A stretch of DNA of 13,547 nt from assembly GCA_964195155.1 (NCBI GenBank), contig CAXMOP010000070.1, forward strand, positions 1-13,547, given 5' to 3'. Each line of letters starts with the position of its first letter. The stretch's first letter is position 1. Position numbers and translations under genes: made by a program. This DNA comes from JACZST01 sp964195155. Lineage in GTDB: Bacteria; Actinomycetota; Acidimicrobiia; Spongiisociales; UBA5794. Positions 6,965-13,028 of this stretch are shown one piece after another. The notes under the pieces were generated by a model. The model made no database searches, was not told where the DNA came from, and worked only from the letters and a program-made list of their open reading frames with translations.

Positions 6965-8029
6965 CTAGGCCGGTGCGGGCTTCTTTCGTTGGTCACGCTG
7001 CCAGGCCAAGAGGGTTCCGACACCGATGAATACTTGCGGGAAGTAGGTCAGCGCCCGCCAGATCAACACCGCGGCCAACGCGTCGCCGCTTGCCATGCCG
7101 AATCCGGTGAGCGCCCCCGTCATGATCGCATCGGTGGTGCCGAGCCCACCAGGGGGAATCGGTATGAAGGTGGCAAGACGGCCGAAGGCGAAGGCGGCGA
7201 AGGCCTCGGGAAGGCTCACCGTGCCCGTGCCGCCCTGTATCGCCAGTATGGCAATGAACAGCACCGAGAACTGGGCAAGCTGCTGCAACAGGTTGGTTGC
7301 GGTGATCAAGCCCCACCGTTGCGAGACGACGTCAACGATCGAGGCGCGGAAGTCGACCAATCCTTGGGCAAGGTCGAAGTTGACCTCTTTGCCGATCAGC
7401 CCGGCGGCCCAGCCGATGGCCTTGTCTGCCCATTGGCCAAGACGCCGAGCCGCGTCCTCGCTGCGAAGGAGGAGGGCGAATACTCCAATCCCGACCGCGA
7501 CGGCGACCACACCGATGAGGGTGACCAGTGCTGCGGTCGAGTTGATCTCGCCGATGATGGCCAGGCCCAAAAGGGCGATCACCGGCAGCGTCAGGGTGAT
7601 GAAGGTGTTCCACACGCTGGTGATCCCGATCGTCGCCGTCGCCGGTGCCGGCCCATATCCGTAGCTGTTGAGCATCCCATACTGGACGCCGAGACCGATG
7701 GCGCCCCCGGCCGGGATCGTGTTGCTGATCATGAAGGAGGTTTGGCGCGTCTTGAATGCCGGCCAGTACTTCAGCCCGGGCAGCGCCGCCTGGAACGGGA
7801 ACGCGTAGACAACGATCACCACAACCGTGGCGACAATGAGGGCGATGATCCAGCCGGTTGACATGTTCTGGATCGCGTTCCAGGCGTCCTTGTAGTTGGC
7901 GAACTGCGGAAAGACGACCGCGAACACGAGGACCAGCACCCCAAGTGTGACGACCGTGGCGATGATCTGCCGCTTGCCAAAGCCCTTTTTCCCAGGGGAT
8001 TCCTGCGGCTGACTCGCTTCGGTTGTCAC
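6965..8029 (-). CDS. YbhN/UPF0104 family (LPG synthase TM domain-like) membrane protein
   Basis: A 354-aa multi-pass membrane protein of the family sharing the transmembrane (flippase-like) domain of lysylphosphatidylglycerol synthase MprF. A short charged N-terminus (KKGFGKRQ) precedes a series of hydrophobic segments. Family features seen are the SNTIPAGGAIG stretch and the C-terminal PIPPGGLGTTDAIMTG block. There is no C-terminal aminoacyl-transfer domain, so it is not a full MprF; a lipid-translocation or polyprenyl/glycolipid-related role is inferred. The GTG at 8029 is chosen because GGAGG lies 5 bases before it; an ATG at 8089 would add 20 basic residues without a ribosome-binding site. 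Its TAG stop codon is part of the CTAG that borders element copy C, so the C-terminus (KKPAPA) ends exactly at the element boundary. Confidence 0.88.
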   Translation of the reverse strand: MTTEASQPQESPGKKGFGKRQIIATVVTLGVLVLVFAVVFPQFANYKDAWNAIQNMSTGWIIALIVATVVVIVVYAFPFQAALPGLKYWPAFKTRQTSFMISNTIPAGGAIGLGVQYGMLNSYGYGPAPATATIGITSVWNTFITLTLPVIALLGLAIIGEINSTAALVTLIGVVAVAVGIGVFALLLRSEDAARRLGQWADKAIGWAAGLIGKEVNFDLAQGLVDFRASIVDVVSQRWGLITATNLLQQLAQFSVLFIAILAIQGGTGTVSLPEAFAAFAFGRLATFIPIPPGGLGTTDAIMTGALTGFGMASGDALAAVLIWRALTYFPQVFIGVGTLLAWQRDQRKKPAPA

Positions 8030-8174
8030 TGCGACCTCCGGATCACATCGGCGTCGACTGCTCCCTCGTCGAGCGCCAATGTAAAGCATCGACGGTGGCT
8101 CAACACGGTCCCGATCAGCACATGGCGGCGCCGGCCGGTATCTTCAGGTCGCTCAGCACCTGGGAGGAGGGGCG

Positions 8175-9311
8175 ATGGTGGCCGAATACCTCGACATTGC
8201 ACGTTTCGATTACGACTCGTCCCTGGCGCAGGACTGGCCGGTATTCATTGCCCTCAAGGGCTTCGGCCAGCTGGCGATCGTCGACAAGATCATCGAGCGC
8301 AAGGGAAACAAGCGCTTCGGGCTCACCGCGGTCGGCAATGTCGCCGACCGGCGCTATTCCACCGGTCTCCTTGCCCTGACCCGGGTCGATGCCGACTCCT
8401 TTGACGAGGGCACGCTGTCCGTCCACCTCGAGTGCACCGAGCCGTACGAGATCGCCGTGGATGGAGACCGCCTGGCCTACACCTCAGGATATCGCTTTGT
8501 CCTGTTCGATCTCGCCACTGGATCCAGCGAGGAGTTCACCAGCGACTGGATGTCATACCTGCATACGATCGAGTTCTCCGCCGACGGGAAAAACATCCTG
8601 GTGGCCGCAACCGGGCTCGACACGATCCTCGAGATCAACCTGGATTCGAACGAGGTGGTCTGGGAGTGGAATGTCTGGGACCACGGCATCAACCTGGTCT
8701 CCCTGACCGAGAGCTATCTAACACGCGACCGGGTTCAGGCCAAGCAACTCGAGGAGGACCATCCGGGTGCCGAGGTTCGGTTGATCGAGGACCCGCTGAC
8801 CCTGCCGAGAGAGGGCCTGGCAACCCATCACTCGCCGATGAACATGAACGGCACCCACTACGGGAGAAGCGGGCAGATCCTTGCTACCGGGTACCACCGG
8901 CCCGAGCTGTTCGTCATCAACCGCGACGGCAGTCACGATCGTTACGACCTCGGCCTGACCAACCCGCATAGCTTCAGGCCCTATGACAAAGGGTACATGG
9001 TCGCCGACACCGGATCGGGCCGGTTGTTATTGCTCGATGAGGGCTTCGGCGTCACCGCCGTGGTTGATTCGTCCAGCCTCCCAGCCGATGTGGAGAAGAA
9101 GGCCGGGTTCGGAGAATGGATGCAGACGGCCAGCCCCCTCGACGATGACGGGTTGTTCGCCACCGTTGATGCGCTCCGCGACGGCGTCCACATCATCGAC
9201 GTCCCACGACGGCGACGCCGGTTCATCGGCAACCCGCCGGAATGGACAATCCAGGCGGTCATCGACGCCCCCATCGACGGCGAGCTATTTGCCCATCGAA
9301 TGGGGTCCTAA
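8175..9311 (+). CDS. Beta-propeller-like hypothetical protein
   Basis: A 378-aa soluble protein with no signal peptide. It is built from short beta-rich repeats: IAVDGDRLAYTSG, IEFSADGKNILVAA, GRSGQILATGYH, YDKGYMVADTGSG and DGLFATVDALRDG each resemble a propeller blade. The stretch LEINLDSNEVVWEWNVWDHG near the middle resembles blades of arylsulfotransferase-type (ASST) propellers, and NPHSF and HHSPMNMNGTHY contain His residues that could be functional. I cannot assign a reaction. The start ATG at 8175 has a strong GGGAGGAGGGG immediately upstream. The gene stands alone between a divergent YbhN-type gene and a lipoprotein gene. Confidence 0.82.
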   Translation: MVAEYLDIARFDYDSSLAQDWPVFIALKGFGQLAIVDKIIERKGNKRFGLTAVGNVADRRYSTGLLALTRVDADSFDEGTLSVHLECTEPYEIAVDGDRLAYTSGYRFVLFDLATGSSEEFTSDWMSYLHTIEFSADGKNILVAATGLDTILEINLDSNEVVWEWNVWDHGINLVSLTESYLTRDRVQAKQLEEDHPGAEVRLIEDPLTLPREGLATHHSPMNMNGTHYGRSGQILATGYHRPELFVINRDGSHDRYDLGLTNPHSFRPYDKGYMVADTGSGRLLLLDEGFGVTAVVDSSSLPADVEKKAGFGEWMQTASPLDDDGLFATVDALRDGVHIIDVPRRRRRFIGNPPEWTIQAVIDAPIDGELFAHRMGS

Positions 9312-9343
9312 TCAACGCCTGGAATTGCTGCCTATTCTGTGAG

Positions 9344-9392
9344 GGCAGGTTCTGAAGGCGGGCCTGAGCGGACGGTCAGGGGTGAGGCTGCC
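9344..9392 (+). terminator. Possible terminator hairpin after the propeller gene
   Basis: Nested inverted repeats: GGCAG (9344-9348) with CTGCC (9388-9392) outside, and CCTGA (9363-9367) with TCAGG (9376-9380) inside. There is no T-tract. It sits 33 bases after the propeller stop codon, a plausible place for a terminator, but the stem is interrupted. Confidence 0.3.
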
Positions 9393-9458
9393 TCCCAAGC
9401 ATCGTAGGAATCGGCAACTCTGGGGATACACTCGCTCGGAATTCATCCTGAGGGGATC

Positions 9459-10196
9459 ATGTCAAAGCGAGTTCTGGTGGTTGCAGCCATCCTCATGTTG
9501 GTCGTCGTCGCCTGTGGCAACGACACCAGCAGCACAACCGTAACAACAAGCGACACCACGGCACAGACGCCGAGTTCGTCTTCGACTTCGTCCTCATCGA
9601 CGACCACGCCGTCGACGACCACCACGACCATGGCGACCACGACCACCCCGGCAGGCGAGTTCGTACGCTACGAGGATCCGGTCGATGACTGCCTGAACGC
9701 CGCGACCAATGCGCCCGCTCCGACCTGCATGCCGGTACCGACCGATATCCTGTCAGTGGAGCTCACCAGGGCAAGCCCCCTGACCATCGTGCTCGAAATC
9801 GCCGAGCCCGGCCTACCCGGGCTCCCCGATGAGTATCAGATCACTCTCGGGCTAGATCTGGATCTCGATCCCGAAACCGGCATCGTGGACTTCTGGCCCG
9901 AGTTGCACGGAATCGGGCCGGACTTGGAAACGGATTTCTTCGGGGGTCCGGAGGACTTCTTCGTCCAGGCCTACTCGATCGAGGGCCAGAACGAATTCAT
10001 CCGGCTGGACCCTCCTCCGGTCGAATGGACCTGGCTGGACGACACGCACGTTCAGGTCGTCTTCGAGATGGAGTTCGTCGGCGACGGCCCGTTTGCCATC
10101 GCCGGGGATCTGGTGACCGGCGACTACTACGACCACTTCGTGGACGACGGTCACCTGCTGTTCCCGAGCGGTGACGTGGTTCTCGTCGGCCCGTAG
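9459..10196 (+). CDS. Secreted lipoprotein with Ser/Thr-rich linker
   Basis: A 245-aa predicted lipoprotein. The signal peptide has lipobox VVAC with Cys19. Residues about 22-66 are almost only Ser and Thr with a few Pro, a flexible linker common in actinobacterial surface lipoproteins. The remaining ~175 residues form an acidic, beta-rich domain (for example TLGLDLDLDPETGIVDFW and FEMEFVGDGPFAIAGDLV) with no family I can name; the D-x-D-x-D stretch could bind calcium. The sequence GAGGGG lies a few bases before ATG 9459, and TACACT at 9427-9432 is a possible -10. Its stop TAG is followed by bases matching parts of the repeat elements. Confidence 0.85.
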   Translation: MSKRVLVVAAILMLVVVACGNDTSSTTVTTSDTTAQTPSSSSTSSSSTTTPSTTTTTMATTTTPAGEFVRYEDPVDDCLNAATNAPAPTCMPVPTDILSVELTRASPLTIVLEIAEPGLPGLPDEYQITLGLDLDLDPETGIVDFWPELHGIGPDLETDFFGGPEDFFVQAYSIEGQNEFIRLDPPPVEWTWLDDTHVQVVFEMEFVGDGPFAIAGDLVTGDYYDHFVDDGHLLFPSGDVVLVGP

Positions 10197-10321
10197 GGCG
10201 ACTCGGTTTCACCCGGGTCCCCGGGGGCAAGAGCGTACAAAGGATCCGACGACTCTTTGGTCCAGCCTGGCCGGCTGAAACCCAGATACACCGACTTTTC
10301 GGATACCTCACTCCCGGCATC

Positions 10322-10327
10322 TAGCGT
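10322..10327 (+). promoter_or_regulatory. -10-like box TAGCGT before a possible leader ORF
   Basis: TAGCGT ends 6 bases before a GTG at 10334 that opens a 19-codon ORF. This matches the spacing at the MFS start (10378-10383 to 10390). Weak alone. Confidence 0.22.
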
Positions 10328-10333
10328 CGCCGC

Positions 10334-10393
10334 GTGCCCTTCTTCCGGTGTGAAGGTTGCTGGCGATTGTCGAGAGGTAGCCTCGACATGTGA
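10334..10393 (+). CDS. Possible 19-aa leader peptide overlapping the MFS start
   Basis: GTG opens a 19-codon ORF, MPFFRCEGCWRLSRGSLDM, whose TGA stop overlaps the GTG start of the transporter gene by two bases. It contains CxxC and several basic residues. The close overlap and a TANNNT box 6 bases upstream suggest a translationally coupled leader ORF, possibly controlling the transporter. It is too short for coding statistics, so chance is a serious alternative. Confidence 0.22.
   Translation: MPFFRCEGCWRLSRGSLDM
10378..10383 (+). promoter_or_regulatory. -10-like box TAGCCT before the MFS gene
   Basis: TAGCCT ends 6 bases before the GTG start at 10390, which has no Shine-Dalgarno sequence. 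This could produce a leaderless transporter mRNA that bypasses the upstream 19-codon ORF. No strong -35; GGTTGC at 10355-10360 has the right spacing but poor sequence. Confidence 0.3.
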
Positions 10394-11580
10394 TTCGCCG
10401 CAACCGGTTGTTCTTCGTCCTCGCCTTCGGGTTCACTCTTCTGGGGATGGCCATAACGATTCCCGGTGTGACATGGCCATCGGTTGCAGAGTCCTTTGAC
10501 CGTTCCCTTGCGGATCTTGGGTATGTGGCTTTGGTGTTCGGCGGTGGGTACACAGTTTCGTCGTTCCTCAGCGGACGGCTTTCCGCGAGATGGGGAATCG
10601 GCCCGATCCTCATTGCGGCTGCGATCACGGGAACGGTCGCTCTCGCTGCCCTTGCGGCGTCAGCAACGTGGCCGATGTTCCTCCTTGCTACCGGCTTGCT
10701 GGGAGTGGGAGGCGGGTTGGTCGATGCGGCGACCAACACGTACGTCGCTATCCGGCGTGGAACGCGAGCAATGGGTTTGATCCACGGAGTCTTCGGGATC
10801 GGCGCCATCGCTGGGCCCTTGTTTGTGACCGCGCTGCTGCAAGTGGGGTTTTCGTGGCACGTCGCTTTCGCATTGCTGGCGATAGGCCAAGGGTTGTACG
10901 TCGCTGGTTTGTGGCATTTCGCTCGTAATCTCGATGTTCACTCGGAGACGGAGCAGAGCAGCTATCGGACTGGGTTGTTTCGATCGCCAGTCCTCATGTG
11001 GTCGCTTGTGGTGTTCTTCGTCTACATGGGCATAGGTGCAGGCGCTGGAGCTTGGGCCTTCACCTACCTTACGGAGGAGCGCGGGATCAGTGATGGAGTC
11101 AGCGGCCTGGTCGTTGCTGGCTACTTTGGGGGCTTCACGGCATCTCGACTACTCCTCGGTGCAGTGGGCGATCGCTTCCAACCGGACACCATGCTGCGTT
11201 GGTCGGCCGCTTCTGCTGCAGCTGCGTTCACGGTGTTGTGGTGGAGCCCGGCAAACTGGCTCGCAGTTGCGGCACTGATCTTTGCGGGGTTTGCCCACGG
11301 TCCGGTTTTCCCCCTCGAAATGCTGCTGACGCCACGACGCTTCGGGGAGGCTCTCACCGCCAGGGTTGTTGGATTCGAGATCGCTGCCGCCAATGTCGGC
11401 AGTGCTGTTCTTCCTGGTCTCATGGGCTTCGCAGTCGGTCTGGCAGGCCTTGCCGTGATTCCGCCGCTACTTGTTGCCAACGCGTTGGTCCTGTTGGCTG
11501 CGATCGAGATTCTGCGAAGGCAGTCGAGTGCGAAAGTGCCAGGCAGCGGTAGAACGCAGCTAGCTGATGACGCAAGCTGA
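10390..11580 (+). CDS. Major facilitator superfamily (MFS) transporter
   Basis: A 396-aa membrane protein with about 12 hydrophobic segments in two halves. After the second segment the loop SGRLSARWG (about residues 61-69) corresponds to the MFS motif-A region, and the second half has the counterpart LLGAVGDRFQPD. The first half ends near residue 175, followed by a hydrophilic central loop (HFARNLDVHSETEQSSYRTG) typical of MFS. The substrate cannot be told; sugar, fucose-like and drug exporters share this pattern. The start is GTG (10390), two bases after an out-of-frame ATG. Codons end in T or G far more often than in neighbouring genes (many GTT, GCT, GGT, CTT), a possible sign of later acquisition. 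A short upstream ORF overlaps the start. Confidence 0.9.
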   Translation: MIRRNRLFFVLAFGFTLLGMAITIPGVTWPSVAESFDRSLADLGYVALVFGGGYTVSSFLSGRLSARWGIGPILIAAAITGTVALAALAASATWPMFLLATGLLGVGGGLVDAATNTYVAIRRGTRAMGLIHGVFGIGAIAGPLFVTALLQVGFSWHVAFALLAIGQGLYVAGLWHFARNLDVHSETEQSSYRTGLFRSPVLMWSLVVFFVYMGIGAGAGAWAFTYLTEERGISDGVSGLVVAGYFGGFTASRLLLGAVGDRFQPDTMLRWSAASAAAAFTVLWWSPANWLAVAALIFAGFAHGPVFPLEMLLTPRRFGEALTARVVGFEIAAANVGSAVLPGLMGFAVGLAGLAVIPPLLVANALVLLAAIEILRRQSSAKVPGSGRTQLADDAS

Positions 11581-11860
11581 TCAGATCCGCGATACGTGTG
11601 GCCTATAAGAACACCACCAAGGGGATACCCATCACAGTGCGGTCAGCGGCAGGATGTTCCGCAGCCAACTACCCGCGAACACCGCGCTCTTCTGCTCCTT
11701 CCGTGGGTGGGTGTCGGGAGCAGCCCATCTTGTCGGATGTCGCTGGTGTTCGCTCCCTGATTGCGACGAGATGCAGGCCGATGCCAGCGACCTGTGGCCG
11801 CGCGGCTAGTCGCTCCACCCTATGCCAGAGAACGGTCGCCAGATCATCTTCAGTCCTCAA
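11581..11860. other. Intergenic region between convergent MFS and cold-shock genes
   Basis: About 280 bases without a gene I can support. A minus-strand frame opening with TTG at 11860 directly after the cold-shock stop codon runs 63 codons, but its third positions are not G/C-biased and its sequence resembles no family. A perfect GCCGCGCGGC palindrome lies near 11796-11807. No clear terminator with a T-tract is visible for either gene. Confidence 0.5.
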
Positions 11861-12064
11861 TCAGATAGGACGGACATTCCTTGCTTCCTCGCCCTTGCTA
11901 CCGGGCCCGACCTCGAACTCGACGGTTTGACCTTCCTCGAGTGCCGCGTCGTCGCCACCGTCTGCGATATTCGAGCGGTGGACAAACACATCGTCACCCA
12001 CTTCCCGAGCGATGAAGCCGTAGCCCTTACCCTGGTTGAACCATTTCACGGTACCGGTTGCCAT
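11861..12064 (-). CDS. csp: Cold-shock protein (CspA family)
   Basis: A 67-aa single cold-shock domain protein, the normal length for the family. It binds single-stranded RNA and DNA and acts as an RNA chaperone. RNP1 is visible as KGYGFI (about residues 13-18) and RNP2 as DVFVH (about 25-29), with the usual opening ATGTVKWFN and the end EFEVGPGSKGEEARNV. The ATG at 12064 is chosen because the domain starts there and AAAGGT lies about 9 bases upstream on the minus strand; an earlier in-frame ATG at 12139 would add 25 residues unlike the family. The ~190-base gap upstream may hold a leader with regulatory folding, as is common for cold-shock genes. Confidence 0.95.
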   Translation of the reverse strand: MATGTVKWFNQGKGYGFIAREVGDDVFVHRSNIADGGDDAALEEGQTVEFEVGPGSKGEEARNVRPI

Positions 12065-12149
12065 TTGGGTGTACCTTTCGATAGACAACTCACGGAGGGT
12101 ACCGCGACTTGATGGTGCTACTTGGAGCCAGCCCGTCAAAACCGAGCAA

Positions 12150-12169
12150 AGCCTTCGTACGCGAGGGCT
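12150..12169. terminator. UACG-loop hairpin between the 69-aa gene and csp
   Basis: AGCCTTCG and CGAGGGCT form an 8-bp stem (one G-T pair) around a TACG loop. On the minus strand it is followed by TTTGCTCGGTTTT, a weak T-rich run, so it may terminate the 12255-12464 gene. It could equally be part of the cold-shock gene's leader. Confidence 0.4.
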
Positions 12170-12254
12170 CCCTTAGCTACTGATACTGGACCCGACTGGT
12201 ACGCGCCACATCCCCAACCAACCCGCCCATCTAACAATGTTGGGGTCCTGTGAG

Positions 12255-12464
12255 TCATCGGTTGTGCCGCTCCACGAACTCTCCGTGGCAGATGTTGATC
12301 TGGGTGCCGATGTATTTGGCTGCGCGTTCCTCCTGCCGGTGGAGGAGATCCCACCACAGGGTGCGTAAGGCATCGGTGATCGACTCGGGGTCGCCCATGG
12401 TGAGGGTGGCGACGGTGACGATCGGGAATCCGCCTCCGTCTGCCGTGTCGGTATCGTTCCCCAT
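12255..12464 (-). CDS. Small hypothetical protein, 69 aa
   Basis: A 69-aa protein I do not recognise. The N-terminal third is Gly/Asp/Thr-rich and beta-like (FPIVTVATLTMG); the rest looks helical (ITDALRTLWWDLLHRQEERAAKYIG) and ends in a His/Cys-containing tail (INICHGEFVERHNR). No signal peptide or membrane segment. Support for it being real: nearly all codons end in G or C as in the neighbouring genes, and AAAGGAT stands 9-10 bases before the ATG on the minus strand. It is upstream of the cold-shock gene on the same strand with ~190 bases between and a hairpin in the gap, so it is probably transcribed separately. A longer frame overlapping it (12136-12528) is Arg/His/Pro-rich and is rejected as its shadow. 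Confidence 0.6.
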   Translation of the reverse strand: MGNDTDTADGGGFPIVTVATLTMGDPESITDALRTLWWDLLHRQEERAAKYIGTQINICHGEFVERHNR

Positions 12465-12687
12465 GTCGGTCCATCCTTTCTTGATGGTTCGGCCGGACCC
12501 CGGGACGCTCCACCGTCGCCGGGGTCATCGACGTACCGCGAGGCTGTGACGATTACTAGACGGAGAGGGTGTGGTAGCAGACAGTCTGTAAGCAGCAGGC
12601 CCTACAAGGGTGTCCGCGAGACTCCGAGATTTCGGCGTATCTGGACGAATCGCAAAAGATGAGCGACTCGCTGGCCGGTAGATCGAG

Positions 12688-12728
12688 AGCCCTTGCCGCG
12701 TATGCGTTTCCGCCACGCGGCAAGGGCT
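12688..12728 (-). terminator. Strong hairpin terminator downstream of the tRNA-Val fragment
   Basis: AGCCCTTGCCGCGT (12688-12701) and ACGCGGCAAGGGCT (12715-12728) form a perfect 14-bp stem with a 13-base loop. It starts 9 bases past the 3' end of the tRNA fragment on the minus strand, where a tRNA terminator is expected. There is no T-tract, as is common in high-GC actinobacteria. It probably belonged to the intact tRNA gene before disruption. Confidence 0.75.
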
Positions 12729-12737
12729 TCGATTGGG

Positions 12738-12784
12738 TGGGCGCTACTGGGATCGAACCAGTGACCTCTGCCGTGTGAAGGCAG
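12738..12784 (-). pseudogene. tRNA-Val(CAC) 3' fragment, probable attachment site
   Basis: Read on the minus strand: anticodon stem CTGCC, loop TTCACAC (anticodon CAC, valine), stem GGCAG, variable loop AGGTC, T-arm ACTGG-TTCGATC-CCAGT, acceptor strand AGCGCCC and discriminator A. All stems visible on this side pair perfectly. The 5' part is missing: beyond 12784 there is no D-arm with GAGC and no GGGCGCT to pair with the acceptor strand. A clean 47-base 3' fragment ending at the anticodon stem is the usual core duplicated when an element integrates into a tRNA gene. It cannot be a working tRNA. Confidence 0.85.
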
Positions 12785-13028
12785 ATCAGGGGGTGAAAGC
12801 TACAACACCAATCGCCTGATTCTCCTTTGAGGACAAGAGTTCTCGGTACTCAACGTCTCGCACTGTTTTGCGTCACTTTGCGTCCTCGTGCCTACTTTTT
12901 GCCTACTTTTCTGCGCAACTCCGAGCCCTCGGAACGCGCCGAGCCGCTTCCGGCATCCCCAAGCGTTAGTCGCCGCGTAACCGAGCGCCGATGTGCCGTT
13001 ATGCGCTACCTGATCCTCCTTCCCAGCC
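12785..13028. other. Non-coding junction region with paired direct repeats
   Basis: About 244 bases between the tRNA fragment and the hydrolase gene. Within it TTTGCGTC occurs at 12867-12874 and 12877-12884 (10-base period), and GCCTACTTTT at 12890-12899 and 12901-12910 (11-base period). The one-helical-turn spacing is that of protein-binding sites such as integrase arm sites. An 82-codon minus-strand frame spans the region, but its translation resembles no protein and it is not annotated. Confidence 0.5.

Noticed and set aside
10207..10227. CCCGGG-type GC palindrome after the lipoprotein gene as a terminator
   Set aside because: The two CCCGGG arms leave a loop of only about two bases and there is no T-tract, so a stable hairpin is doubtful.
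11669..11860. A minus-strand TTG-initiated frame directly after the cold-shock stop codon
   Set aside because: Third codon positions are not G/C-biased, the start is a TTG without a ribosome-binding site, and the translation resembles no family.
12136..12528. A 130-codon Arg/His/Pro-rich minus-strand frame
   Set aside because: The composition is typical of a frame-shifted reading of high-GC DNA, and it overlaps the better-supported 69-aa ORF.
12738..12813. A complete tRNA-Val gene
   Set aside because: The 5' acceptor strand GGGCGCT and a D-arm are absent beyond 12784. A TAGCT at the place of the D-arm is not enough to form one.
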